Positions 14,288-21,726 of a stretch of 64,000 bases of DNA are shown in pieces. Below the pieces are notes generated by a model that had not been told where the DNA came from, ran no database searches, and saw only the letters and a program-made list of their open reading frames with translations. The stretch covers positions 2,480,001 through 2,544,000 of the forward strand of contig NC_009659.1 in assembly GCF_000013625.1 (NCBI RefSeq), given 5' to 3'. This DNA is from Janthinobacterium sp. Marseille (GTDB lineage Bacteria; Pseudomonadota; Gammaproteobacteria; Burkholderiales; Burkholderiaceae_D). The position numbers and the translations under genes were made by a program. Numbering within the stretch: position 1 is the stretch's first letter; the number at the start of each line of letters is the position of its first letter.

Positions 14288-14754
14288 TGTTTCGAAGCAT
14301 AGGCGCAATTGTCTTGCTGGTTTGGTCTTCGCTCCCCGCCCATGCCCACCAAGTAATAGGCATAGCTGACGGCGACACATTAACTCTACTGGTTGATCAG
14401 AAACCGGTAAAAATCAGGCTAGCCGACATAGATGCGCCAGAGAAAAAACAACCATTCGGCCAAAGGTCTAAGCAATCCCTCTCCAAGCTATGTTGGGAGA
14501 AGGAAGCTGACTACGTTGTCCAGGCTATCGATAAGTACAAACGCAAAGTAGCCACAGTGTATTGCGACGGCGTGAATGTTAATAAGTCTCAGGTTCGGTT
14601 AGGGATGGCTTGGGTGTATCCTAAGTACAACAAAGACCCTTATCTACCTTCCTTGCAGAAAGCGGCCAAGCTGACCGGCTTGGGCCTATGGGCAGATGTT
14701 GCGCCTGTGCCGCCTTGGGAGTGGCGGAAGGCTTTAAAAAGCCTTAACAATTAA
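14284..14754 (+). CDS. Secreted staphylococcal-type nuclease (SNase fold)
   Basis: A signal peptide (about 20 residues ending PAHAH) precedes an SNase domain. The key residues of thermonucleases are all present: DGDT near residue 28, the Arg in KIRLADIDAPE followed by its Asp and Glu, and the second catalytic Arg in YKRKVA. The enzyme should cut DNA or RNA in the periplasm with calcium. It overlaps the upstream secreted protein gene (ATGATG) and ends before a strong terminator. Carried beside the repressor, it may be expressed in the lysogen and could attack incoming phage DNA; that role is inference. Confidence 0.9.
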   Translation: MMFRSIGAIVLLVWSSLPAHAHQVIGIADGDTLTLLVDQKPVKIRLADIDAPEKKQPFGQRSKQSLSKLCWEKEADYVVQAIDKYKRKVATVYCDGVNVNKSQVRLGMAWVYPKYNKDPYLPSLQKAAKLTGLGLWADVAPVPPWEWRKALKSLNN

Positions 14755-14775
14755 TCACATCACCCAAATATAACT

Positions 14776-14797
14776 AACCGCTTCGGCGGTTTTTTTT
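14776..14797 (+). terminator. Intrinsic terminator after secreted nuclease
   Basis: The stem AACCGC/GCGGTT with a stable TTCG loop is followed by eight T residues counting the stem end. It closes the cI/secreted-cassette side and insulates it from the rightward early promoter. Confidence 0.9.
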
Positions 14798-14841
14798 CGC
14801 GCAATTAAACAACGCCGACCTAACGGAACACGCAAATATAT

Positions 14842-14889
14842 TTAGGCACACCTAAAATAAATATTGACCTTTGATTTAGGTGCGCCTAA
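14842..14889. promoter_or_regulatory. Two phage operator sites (oL equivalent)
   Basis: TTAGGCACACCTAA at 14842-14855 and TTAGGTGCGCCTAA at 14876-14889 match the sites beside the repressor gene. The second is identical in all 14 bases to the reverse complement of the site at 13007. They are 34 bp apart, about the same as the first two sites of the other cluster (32 bp). Confidence 0.8.
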
Positions 14890-14892
14890 TAT
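14864..14892 (+). promoter_or_regulatory. Early rightward promoter (pL equivalent)
   Basis: TTGACC at 14864-14869 and TAATAT at 14887-14892 are exactly 17 bp apart, a near-consensus sigma-70 promoter. An operator fills the spacer from its seventh base into the -10 box. It would drive the plus-strand recombination and integration arm. Confidence 0.75.
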
Positions 14893-14926
14893 ACATACAT
14901 CGGATAACAAACAGCAGGAGAACGAA

Positions 14927-15052
14927 ATGACCGGACACAACCGCATCCCCACCAAAGCGCCGCTGATCTCTGAGCGCCGCGCAATCGCACTGGCTGAAGC
15001 AATGATCCTTGGCGTGGTGTTCGTAATCGTTCTTTTCCTGGTGATCGCATGA
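14927..15052 (+). CDS. Phage membrane microprotein, 41 aa
   Basis: The ATG at 14927 has CAGGAG 7 nt upstream. The last 20 residues (from MILGVV onward) form one transmembrane helix after a basic N-terminal half. It is the first gene after the rightward early promoter and overlaps the next gene by ATGA. Unknown function. Confidence 0.65.
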   Translation: MTGHNRIPTKAPLISERRAIALAEAMILGVVFVIVLFLVIA

Positions 15053-15372
15053 ACATCGTATTCGCCGGCCTGACCGAGCAAGAAGATGCGCGCCTTCGTG
15101 AGCATGCAAAACATGTTCTCAATACCGACCTTAAATATGCACCGCTCGAACGTAGCAATTTTTGGGAAGCCATCAACGAAGCAACTGACGAGCAATTGAA
15201 CAAGGCTCATGCGTTGCTGATGAATGGTGAGCATGTCGCAGCGGCAGCGGCAATGAAGCTGATTGCATACGACTACTGGTTTGAATATGTCTGCGCGATT
15301 AGCCGCGAGGAAATTATTGATCAACTGGCTACTGAAAAGCACGACCGCGAAGTTGAATTGCAAGCGAACTAA
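15049..15372 (+). CDS. Phage early protein, 107 aa, unknown
   Basis: This acidic helical protein begins MNIVFAGLTEQEDARL and has no motif that I recognise. It is coupled to the preceding membrane protein by an ATGA overlap and is therefore made early in infection or induction. Candidates in this position of lambdoid phages include host-takeover and anti-RecBCD proteins, but nothing in the sequence supports a specific choice. Confidence 0.6.
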   Translation: MNIVFAGLTEQEDARLREHAKHVLNTDLKYAPLERSNFWEAINEATDEQLNKAHALLMNGEHVAAAAAMKLIAYDYWFEYVCAISREEIIDQLATEKHDREVELQAN

Positions 15373-15397
15373 TAACGATTAACCACAGGAGAGAGAA

Positions 15398-15760
15398 ATG
15401 GCCTACCTATCTAGTTGTCACAAAGAGTTAAACGAATTAGGTGACGGCTGCTGCTCCGTTCCGATGTTCAGTGGAGGCTGTCCGGCGGGCTTCTGCGACA
15501 GGCCTGCTTATGGATTCCGTCCAGAAATGAAAACGCATCGTCGATGGGACGGTTTTGAATGGCGCGATGACGGAAAGTACACCGGATACGTGCCGGGTCT
15601 GGCGTGTGTTGCCCACGGCGGTCCAGATAGTCGTGTGTTCAAAGATGGAAATATGTTCTGCGCTGTCTATCCGGACTTCATCGATCTTCAAGCGTCAATT
15701 TCCGGCTTCGGCGAAACGCCAGAACTTGCTCGACTCGCTTTATCAAAAGCGCGCCATTAA
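15398..15760 (+). CDS. Cys-rich phage early protein, 120 aa
   Basis: The ATG at 15398 follows an AGGAGAG site. The N-terminal 35 residues contain five Cys, including GDGCCSVP and a CPAGFCDRP segment, suggesting metal binding. The C-terminal half has GLACVAHGGPDS and a YPDFIDLQAS segment. It lacks a signal peptide and membrane helix. Unknown function. Confidence 0.6.
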   Translation: MAYLSSCHKELNELGDGCCSVPMFSGGCPAGFCDRPAYGFRPEMKTHRRWDGFEWRDDGKYTGYVPGLACVAHGGPDSRVFKDGNMFCAVYPDFIDLQASISGFGETPELARLALSKARH

Positions 15761-16015
15761 CCAACTGCCCGCATCTGGCTCCGGGAGATGAGAGCCAGAA
15801 CCAATAGAGCAAGGGCGGCGTGGGAAATCGATGACACGCAAGGCGCAATTGGGAGCCAGAAAACTGCCCATGAATAGGTTGATAGATCGCCGCAGACCGC
15901 TCTACCGTGCGTGCAGTACGGGTGAAGTCGAAATGATCTTGCTGGAGTAGCGTCCAGCCCCTTGCTTTGTTGGTAAGCCCTAAGCGGCTAATGAATTCTA
16001 AATAACGGAGTGAAC
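15761..16015 (+). other. Non-coding or microORF stretch with hairpin
   Basis: Two short frames could be read here (15788-15877, 29 aa, with GGGAG too close to its ATG; and 15831-15950, 39 aa, with a weak site), but neither is convincing. A perfect 8-bp inverted repeat TCTGGCTC/GAGCCAGA at 15774-15799 lacks a T-run, and GAGCCAGAA recurs at 15853. It could be an RNA structure between early genes. Confidence 0.35.
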
Positions 16016-16747
16016 ATGAAACTGCAAATCACGCAACGCTGGTCAGGCCGAGTCATATTTGAGCATGACATTGAAGACAATACGATGCTTGCAACAGTTA
16101 AGGCTGCGCTAGCAGCCGGTGCCAACCTGCGCGATGCCGACCTGAGCGGTGCCAACCTGCGCGGTGCCAACCTGCGCGATGCCGACCTGCGCGATGCCGA
16201 CCTGAGCGGTGCCAACCTGCGCGATGCCGACCTGAGCGGTGCCAACCTGCGCGATGCCGACCTGAGCGGTGCCAACCTGAGCGATGCCGACCTGAGCGGT
16301 GCCAACCTGAGCGGTGCCGACCTGAGCGGTGCCAACCTGGGCGGTGCCAACCTGGGCGGTGCCAACCTGAGCGGTGCCGACCTGAGCGGTGCCAACCTGA
16401 GCGGTGCCAACCTGCGCGGTGCCAACCTGAGCGGTGCCAACCTGCGCGACTATCCCGTCAAGATCAAGGACATTCACAAGGCAGTGTACGAGGCTGCGTC
16501 ACAACCATGTGCGCTTGATATGGCGCTTTGGCATCATCCGTGTGGAACAACACATTGCCGCGCTGGGTGGGTAATTGCCCTTGCCGGAGAGGGTGGCAAG
16601 GCTTTGGAATACGCCATGGGTACGCCTGCTGCAGCTTCGATCATCTACATGGCAAGCGATCCGACACTTAAAAAAATACCGGACTTTTACTGTGACAACG
16701 AAGAAGCTCTTGAAGATATGAAGCGCCTTGCTGAAGCACAAAGCTAG
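16016..16747 (+). CDS. Pentapeptide-repeat phage protein
   Basis: The ATG at 16016 has a GGAG site 6 nt upstream. Residues 35-144 are 22 uninterrupted pentapeptides of the A(N/D)Lxx type, which fold as a right-handed square beta-helix. The last 100 residues form a separate domain with [13 protein letters not shown] and a helical end, seen in other phage pentapeptide proteins. Pentapeptide proteins can mimic DNA and inhibit gyrase, but this is not shown here. The repeats are almost identical at the DNA level, so copy number can change readily. Confidence 0.88.
   Translation: MKLQITQRWSGRVIFEHDIEDNTMLATVKAALAAGANLRDADLSGANLRGANLRDADLRDADLSGANLRDADLSGANLRDADLSGANLSDADLSGANLSGADLSGANLGGANLGGANLSGADLSGANLSGANLRGANLSGANLRDYPVKIKDIHKAVYEAASQPCALDMALWHHPCGTTHCRAGWVIALAGEGGKALEYAMGTPAAASIIYMASDPTLKKIPDFYCDNEEALEDMKRLAEAQS
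16118..16447 (+). repeat. Tandem array of 22 near-identical 15-bp units
   Basis: The array is 330 bp long in exact 15-bp register. Units alternate GGTGCCAACCTGMGC and GATGCCGACCTGMGC types with very few other changes. It encodes the pentapeptide helix. The opposite strand is also open because the unit is a multiple of three, but that is a shadow. Confidence 0.95.
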
Positions 16748-16749
16748 TC

Positions 16750-16977
16750 ATGAGCCGCCTGCTAACCGTCCTCCCCTACGCACTAGGAGTAGCCGCTCTA
16801 GTCCTTCTATATGGCTTAGTAGGTGAGCCAGAAGACGAGCGTATTGCAATGACAGCGCACGTAGCGGAAACGATGGAATCAGCAAGAGAGGATGCGCTGA
16901 ATAAGCAACGTGAGGCGCAATGGGTATATCTGAATCGCCAGGCTGACCAGATGCTGGCGTTGGGAGAGATTAAGTGA
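16750..16977 (+). CDS. Small phage membrane protein, 75 aa
   Basis: Residues 8-24 (LPYALGVAALVLLYGLV) form one transmembrane segment, followed by a charged helical cytoplasmic or periplasmic domain with ESAREDALNKQREAQ. It starts 2 nt after the pentapeptide gene and overlaps the following DUF551 gene (ATGA-like, GTGAG). Function unknown. Confidence 0.62.
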   Translation: MSRLLTVLPYALGVAALVLLYGLVGEPEDERIAMTAHVAETMESAREDALNKQREAQWVYLNRQADQMLALGEIK

Positions 16978-17207
16978 GCGAGTGGATAAGCATTAAAGAA
17001 AGATTTCCTGCGGAAAAAGAAAAAGTATTGATATTTTTTGTTGAGAGTAACCGCTGGCCTGATTTTGCTGTTGCTTACTACGTCAATATATGTGGCAAAA
17101 AATCGTGGAGCGTCAATGCAGTTGGCGGGCATGAATGGGACAACTATTTCCATGACGACGAAATTACCCACTGGATGCCACTACCAGCACCGCCAGAACA
17201 GAAGTGA
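16974..17207 (+). CDS. DUF551-type phage protein
   Basis: The product starts SEWISIKERFPAEKEKVLIF and ends ITHWMPLPAPPE, the two hallmark segments of the DUF551 family, common in enterobacterial and Burkholderiales prophages. It begins at a GTG or overlapping start shared with the previous stop. No biochemical function is established. Confidence 0.85.
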   Translation: MSEWISIKERFPAEKEKVLIFFVESNRWPDFAVAYYVNICGKKSWSVNAVGGHEWDNYFHDDEITHWMPLPAPPEQK

Positions 17208-17214
17208 GGAAGCC

Positions 17215-17412
17215 ATGAGCAGAATCGGACGAGCAGTATTTGAGCAGCAGGAAGCGGAAGAAGCAGCCGACACATTAGCAGCATACGAGAGCCAACGGAC
17301 GGAGAGAAAGAATGAAGACCAGCGAATCAGTAAAACAACTAGCGCCAGCCCTGCTTGCAGCACAAAAGGCCATCACTTTTGCATCGAAGGATTCGACGAA
17401 CCCGCATTTTAA
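17215..17412 (+). CDS. Small phage protein overlapping ERF gene, 65 aa
   Basis: ATG 17215 follows GAGGAAG. The first 40 residues (SRIGRAVFEQQEAEEAADTL) are a charged helix of a kind found upstream of phage annealing proteins. The remaining residues overlap the start of the ERF gene in another frame by 101 bp, so the true conserved part may be only the N-terminus. Confidence 0.45.
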   Translation: MSRIGRAVFEQQEAEEAADTLAAYESQRTERKNEDQRISKTTSASPACSTKGHHFCIEGFDEPAF

Positions 17413-17866
17413 GAACAAGTACGCAGACCTGCCGGCTGTTGTTGAGGCGATCAAGGAAGCGTTGAATAACGCTGGAATCGTCTTTATTCAAACGCCATCG
17501 CCATCTACGGCTAACACCCTGGAATTGACGACGCGCTTGATGCATGAGTCTGGCGAGTGGCTTGAGGATACGGCGACTATCCCTCTACCTAAGAATGACC
17601 CACAGGGATACGGCTCCGCGCTGACATACGGTCGCCGCTATGCGCTGGCAGCAATCACTGGGCTGTATCAGGACGATGACGATGGCAATGGTGCTGCGCT
17701 CGATGTATCCGCGGCACTAGCAAGTATCAACAAGGCCGGTGACATGGACAAATTGAAAGCGCATTTTGAAGTGGCAATTGCCGTATTGCCTAAGAAAGAT
17801 CATCCGGCTCTGATTAAAGCCAAAGACGAACGCAAAACAGCACTCACACAAGGACAGACAGCATGA
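17312..17866 (+). CDS. erf: ERF-family single-strand annealing protein
   Basis: ERF proteins form rings that anneal complementary single strands in phage recombination and genome circularisation. The sequence has the family core: NPHFKNKYADLPAVVEAI near residue 30 and DPQGYGSALTYGRRYALAAI near residue 93, followed by an acidic DDDDGN segment. GGAGAG precedes the ATG. It overlaps the SSB gene by ATGA, so annealing protein and SSB are made together, as in many temperate phages. Confidence 0.94.
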   Translation: MKTSESVKQLAPALLAAQKAITFASKDSTNPHFKNKYADLPAVVEAIKEALNNAGIVFIQTPSPSTANTLELTTRLMHESGEWLEDTATIPLPKNDPQGYGSALTYGRRYALAAITGLYQDDDDGNGAALDVSAALASINKAGDMDKLKAHFEVAIAVLPKKDHPALIKAKDERKTALTQGQTA

Positions 17867-18240
17867 ACAAGATAGCCGCAACAGGCCGTGTCGTAGCAGA
17901 CGCAGAACTTCGCTTTACAGCAGCAGGCGACCCAATCGCTAGCTTCCGTCTGGCCTCAGATGTCGGCTTTGGCGACAAGAAGACGACTAACTGGTTTGCC
18001 TGCCAAATATGGGGTAAGCGTGGTGAGGCACTTGCGCCGCATCTCACTAAAGGCCAGCAAGTAACGGTATTCGGCCAATTGACCCTGCGCGAATGGACAA
18101 ACAAGGATGGAGTGAAGGCAATCAGCCCTGACATTCGTGTTGATGAAATCGAACTGCAAGGCGGTAAACAGTCTACAGCGCCTGCGAAAGATGGCGGCTC
18201 TGCTCCATTCCATGTAACAGACGAAATGATTCCCTTCTGA
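17863..18240 (+). CDS. ssb: Phage single-stranded DNA-binding protein
   Basis: The 125-residue protein has an OB fold with NKIAATGRVVADAELRF at the N-terminus and WFACQIWGKRGE in the middle. It ends in the acidic DEMIPF tip that recruits repair and replication partners. It lacks the long Gly/Gln linker of host SSB, as phage versions often do. It works with the ERF protein encoded immediately upstream. Confidence 0.95.
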   Translation: MNKIAATGRVVADAELRFTAAGDPIASFRLASDVGFGDKKTTNWFACQIWGKRGEALAPHLTKGQQVTVFGQLTLREWTNKDGVKAISPDIRVDEIELQGGKQSTAPAKDGGSAPFHVTDEMIPF

Positions 18241-18692
18241 TGATGTGCGCCACACCATTACAAAGATTGGAGAAAAAGTATGTGGTCACGCCCAGCTGTT
18301 GGATATGGACAGGATCCAGCAGGCGCGGCTACGGGCTGTTTTGGCTCGATGGGAAAGTGACTGGAGCGCACCGGGCAGCGTACGAATTGTATGTTGGCCC
18401 TATTAAGGACGGCCTACATGTTTGTCACCGATGCGACAACAGAAGCTGCGTTAATCCAGCGCACATGTTCCTCGGCACGAATCACGAGAACGTGGCTGAC
18501 CGACAAACGAAAGGACGTTCAGTACTGCCGGGAAACCAAGGTGAATCAAATGGCATGGCGCGCCTTACTGCAAGTGCAGTGAAGAAAATACGCTTAGACG
18601 AACGAGACTTGGGCGCAATCGCCGCTGATCATTCGATCAGTAGAAAGTATGTCGGGCAGATTAAGAGAGGACAACGATGGAAGCATGTTTGA
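18240..18692 (+). CDS. HNH homing endonuclease, second in prophage
   Basis: The protein has a Cys-rich HNH core with CWIWTGS, GAHRAAYEL, HVCHRCDNRSCVNPAHMFLG and a C-terminal helix-turn-helix region (LGAIAADHSISRKYVGQI). This is the layout of free-standing phage HNH endonucleases that cut at a specific site and spread their own gene. The start overlaps the ssb stop (TGATG), so it has inserted without a gap. The final 16 bp overlap the next gene. Confidence 0.9.
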   Translation: MMCATPLQRLEKKYVVTPSCWIWTGSSRRGYGLFWLDGKVTGAHRAAYELYVGPIKDGLHVCHRCDNRSCVNPAHMFLGTNHENVADRQTKGRSVLPGNQGESNGMARLTASAVKKIRLDERDLGAIAADHSISRKYVGQIKRGQRWKHV

Positions 18693-18982
18693 ACGTTCTT
18701 GATGATTCGGAATTGATGTTGCATCGTGGACGCTACTCAACAATTCGCGCTCAGCACGAAGATGAGATGAGATCTCTGCAAATCCTCTGCGGACAGCTTT
18801 CCTCTACATCGGCACTGATCCTGCGGAGAGTGCAGAAGGATGACGATTCAGAGCCCGAGAGCGTCGAAGGATTAATTAAGTTGGCGCGTTCATCGATTGA
18901 TCTGATTGAGGCATCGGTAAGCCAAGTTGAATCGCTGGCTAAGCAACGTGCGGATCTCAAGCCGCTCGCCTGGCCTAAGTAA
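18677..18982 (+). CDS. Phage early protein, 101 aa, unknown
   Basis: A helical, charged protein with LHRGRYSTIRAQHEDEM and a C-terminal SVSQVESLAKQRADL coiled-coil-like segment. It overlaps the end of the HNH gene by 16 bp. The overlap may mean that its original start lay elsewhere before the HNH gene arrived. Function unknown. Confidence 0.58.
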   Translation: MEACLNVLDDSELMLHRGRYSTIRAQHEDEMRSLQILCGQLSSTSALILRRVQKDDDSEPESVEGLIKLARSSIDLIEASVSQVESLAKQRADLKPLAWPK

Positions 18983-19021
18983 ATAACACCCACGCCATTA
19001 GCTTGGCTTAAAGGATGAATG

Positions 19022-19222
19022 ATGAGTGAAGACGAATTGATGATATGGGCACGCAAAGAGCATGCGCAGCGATTGATTGATTTGCAAAATCGTACCGCTG
19101 CTGGATTGAAGAATGCTCAGGATGCCGCCGAATCCCGCCGAAAAATTGTTGGCCTGACGAAGGGACAAGCGGCCAATGCTGTAGCGGAAGTGTCACGTGA
19201 ACGTCGCAGAGGTGCAGCATGA
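19022..19222 (+). CDS. Small phage early protein, 66 aa
   Basis: The protein is basic and helical, with SEDELMIWARKEHAQRL and a C-terminal SRERRRGAA. AAGGA lies 7 nt before the chosen ATG; an adjacent ATG 3 nt upstream is also possible. It overlaps the next gene by ATGA. Function unknown. Confidence 0.58.
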   Translation: MSEDELMIWARKEHAQRLIDLQNRTAAGLKNAQDAAESRRKIVGLTKGQAANAVAEVSRERRRGAA

Positions 19223-20088
19223 CCCCTACCAATGACAAAGTAGATCAATCCGGTGCGGATGAGCGCGAGAAGTTTGAGCGATACATGACGAATGATTGCT
19301 TTCGCGATTTGCAAGAACTCAGCACCAATGAGCACGGAGAATATGACGATGCCGAAATAGATAATGCATGGAGCGCATGGAAGGCGGCATTGCAAGCACA
19401 GACAGCGCAAGCGGTATCCACACTGCCAGAGCGGGATCCGTCGAAACCAGCAGAGGTTCAAGGCTTGTTTCGCAAATTCGACGTGCGCCGTGCAGATGAT
19501 AGCGATGCGCCCGGCGGCAAGCACCACGGCTGCGAATACTTCGTACTGGACGTGGACCACGATCAGCACGCCCCTGCCGCGCATCGCGCCTATGCCGAGG
19601 CTTGTAAAGACACGCACCCGCAATTATCGGCCGACTTGCAGAACCGTCATGGCGGCCCGCACACAAATGTAGTCAACGCTCTAATCAGGGAGCGAGACGG
19701 ATACCAGGAAAGCACCCGATTGTTGCAGGAAAGACTGCGCCTAGCGCAACTTGATCTGGATCTGCGCCGCGCACATCAGGAAAAGGATGTCTGGTTCTTC
19801 CAAGGTGACGGCGAAGACCATATCGAATCCATGGGAAATGGCATGGTAGTTGTCATCCATGCATCCGACTTGCGCGCCCTGCTTGCCTCGAAACGATCTG
19901 AACATGCTGATTTGGCGGTGGGGCCAGCAATATCGGAAGAAACACTGCTTGTTACAGCTTCGGTGATCGCTGGCTGCTTGCTCGGCCAACCAAACATGGA
20001 TGATGTTGATACCGTGTATTTCAAACTTCAGGGCATGCTAGCTGCCGCCCCTACCGCGCAACCGCAAGCCTATGGAGTAGCCAAATGA
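19219..20088 (+). CDS. Phage early-arm protein, 289 aa, mosaic
   Basis: The protein looks composite: a helical N-terminus with DAEIDNAWSAWKAALQAQ, a middle domain with KFDVRRADDSDAPGGKHHGC and YFVLDVDHDQHA, and a C-terminal part ending in an Ala/Pro-rich tail. The middle segment, a Cys/His-rich patch followed by an Asp-rich strand, recurs in variable lambdoid early-arm proteins. Such proteins are modular and often non-essential. No enzymatic function can be assigned. Confidence 0.6.
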   Translation: MTPTNDKVDQSGADEREKFERYMTNDCFRDLQELSTNEHGEYDDAEIDNAWSAWKAALQAQTAQAVSTLPERDPSKPAEVQGLFRKFDVRRADDSDAPGGKHHGCEYFVLDVDHDQHAPAAHRAYAEACKDTHPQLSADLQNRHGGPHTNVVNALIRERDGYQESTRLLQERLRLAQLDLDLRRAHQEKDVWFFQGDGEDHIESMGNGMVVVIHASDLRALLASKRSEHADLAVGPAISEETLLVTASVIAGCLLGQPNMDDVDTVYFKLQGMLAAAPTAQPQAYGVAK

Positions 20089-20474
20089 ACATTAAAAAAT
20101 TCAACACATTTGCATTGCCAGAGGCAGAAATGTGGCGCGCTGAAAATCTCGCTGAACTGAATGATGAATGTGACGACGGCTTGAAGGTCGGAATGAAGAT
20201 TCAGCGCGGCGTTTCAGTCGCTCCCGTGATGAGCGATCTTTGTTCTGCGGACGACGTAATCACAACGATGCAGGATCGCTCATACGAATTTGCTGGCGAG
20301 GCTGGTGATCTTTTCTCTGTCACGAAAGAGGCAGAAGACGAACTGGATTTGGTTTTGAAATCTTGGTTTGAAAAGCATGCGAATTTGACGTTTTATAAGG
20401 TCATTGATATTGAAGACTACATAATCACTCAGGACGATATTGATGGCCTGGCAGCCGAGGTGCGCCATGACTGA
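20085..20474 (+). CDS. Phage early protein, 129 aa, unknown
   Basis: An acidic protein with an N-terminal FALPEAEMWRAENLAEL and a C-terminal ITQDDIDGLAAEV segment. It starts within the stop of the preceding gene (ATGA) and overlaps the next by 8 bp. No domain recognised. Confidence 0.55.
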   Translation: MNIKKFNTFALPEAEMWRAENLAELNDECDDGLKVGMKIQRGVSVAPVMSDLCSADDVITTMQDRSYEFAGEAGDLFSVTKEAEDELDLVLKSWFEKHANLTFYKVIDIEDYIITQDDIDGLAAEVRHD

Positions 20475-20817
20475 CATCAAGACAGTGCTGACAGATCGGA
20501 AGATCAAAGAGATTGCCTTGAGCATGTCGGACGAAATGCTTGTAGAAGTTTTCCCGTTTGCAAGAGCCATCGAAGCCGCCGTCCTTGCCGCCAGTGCGCC
20601 AGCGCAAGAGCCCGTAGCTGACGTGATAAAGCATGCAGAAGCATTGTGCGCATCGCACAATTCTATGCATGACCGATGGCTTAATGGTGATTACAGCACT
20701 AGTGTCGAGTGGCAAGCATCATCTCGCATACGGTCAAATCTGCGCGATTCAATCGCAGCGCTTAAAGCCGCACTGCAAGCAAGCCAATCCCCTCAAGATC
20801 AGGTGAAGGAGAAATGA
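20467..20817 (+). CDS. Phage early protein, 116 aa, unknown
   Basis: I use the ATG at 20467 (MTDIKTVLTDRKIKEI). The first 45 residues are helical and the middle has an Ala/Pro-rich linker (AASAPAQEPVADV), a pattern of modular early-arm proteins. The C-terminus has SIAALKAALQASQS, also found in the linker style of neighbouring genes. Unknown function. Confidence 0.55.
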   Translation: MTDIKTVLTDRKIKEIALSMSDEMLVEVFPFARAIEAAVLAASAPAQEPVADVIKHAEALCASHNSMHDRWLNGDYSTSVEWQASSRIRSNLRDSIAALKAALQASQSPQDQVKEK

Positions 20818-21002
20818 TGCCTAATAATTATGCAATTAGAGCCATTGATAAATCATATATCCCACTAAAAAATCGTCTTGAGCAAGCGCTTAAGCATTGC
20901 CAAGAAAATGGCGAAGATCAAACTGCTTTATGGCCTTACATGCCTTTTAGTCTCACAATCGGAGAAGTATTGCGCGCTGCTATTCGTGGAGAGAATAAAT
21001 GA
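20817..21002 (+). CDS. Small phage early protein, 61 aa
   Basis: The start shares its A with the preceding TGA (TGATG), with AAGGAG 5 nt upstream. The product (MPNNYAIRAIDKSYIP at the start) is helical and slightly acidic. It overlaps the next gene by ATGA. Unknown function. Confidence 0.55.
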   Translation: MPNNYAIRAIDKSYIPLKNRLEQALKHCQENGEDQTALWPYMPFSLTIGEVLRAAIRGENK

Positions 21003-21487
21003 CTGATATTAAAGAACTGCGGAGATTGGTTATTGAATTGCGAAAATGCACATGTCATGAAGGCTATACATCACGCAAATTGCATGACCCAAATTGCCAA
21101 TTCCACAGTGGTTATCATGACGATGCCGCAAACGGAATCGAGTCATTGCTAGACCACATCGAACGCCAGAAAGCCATCATTGCAGAGTTGCATACCAGCA
21201 TAGCCGGGGCAGTTCAGCATGGCGAGCAAGGATGGCAGCGCTATGAGGCAGCTAGTAAGATGTGCCTCAATCAGCAGAATGAGATTGCAGGGTTGAATGA
21301 GGTTATTGCAGAGTTGCGGAAGGATGCGGAGCGGTATCGAAAACTGAGGGATGTGAATTGGTATGTATACAGCCTCGTGCAATATGATGAGCGAACCTAC
21401 GAGATCGACAACTTCACTCTTAGCGAATTAGACACCGCTGTTGATCGAATGACAGCGGTTGATACATCCACGCAGGAGGTGGGATGA
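20999..21487 (+). CDS. Phage early protein with zinc-like motif and coiled coil, 162 aa
   Basis: An N-terminal segment holds CTCHEGYTSRKLHDPNCQFH, a possible Cys/His metal site. A long helical stretch follows (HIERQKAIIAELHTSI onward) and includes AELRKDAERYRKLRD, a module common in phage early-arm proteins. The protein is probably a modular structural adaptor of unknown role. Confidence 0.58.
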   Translation: MTDIKELRRLVIELRKCTCHEGYTSRKLHDPNCQFHSGYHDDAANGIESLLDHIERQKAIIAELHTSIAGAVQHGEQGWQRYEAASKMCLNQQNEIAGLNEVIAELRKDAERYRKLRDVNWYVYSLVQYDERTYEIDNFTLSELDTAVDRMTAVDTSTQEVG

Positions 21488-21726
21488 AAACTTCAATCTA
21501 TATTGAGGACGGCGTTGTGCAATTGGTGCTTACGCCAGAATCAGACTTCGAAAAGAATGCAATTTCTTCGTTTGAAAACAAGCCTACAGAAACAGAAATA
21601 TTCTCTGGAACGTTTTACGATTGTCGGGGCGGATGGACAAGGCAATCAAATTACTACCCAAGCACCTTTGGTGAATCATCGGATAGAAGCTTGATTATGC
21701 GAATTGCCAAGGCTAAGGAGGAATAG
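21484..21726 (+). CDS. Small phage early protein, 80 aa
   Basis: The protein is predicted to be mainly beta, starting MKTSIYIEDGVVQLVLTPE and containing FYDCRGGWTRQSNYYP. It overlaps the preceding stop (ATGA) and ends at the start of the putative excisionase gene. Function unknown. Confidence 0.55.
   Translation: MKTSIYIEDGVVQLVLTPESDFEKNAISSFENKPTETEIFSGTFYDCRGGWTRQSNYYPSTFGESSDRSLIMRIAKAKEE

Noticed and set aside
16118..16447. Possible CRISPR array or satellite repeat
   Set aside because: Units are 15 bp with no spacers and encode a clean pentapeptide helix in frame, so this is a coding repeat.
16109..16477. Long frames on the minus strand across the repeat array
   Set aside because: They are open only because the unit is a multiple of three; the peptides (VGTAQ or LAPLR repeats) make no sense, and no start signals exist.
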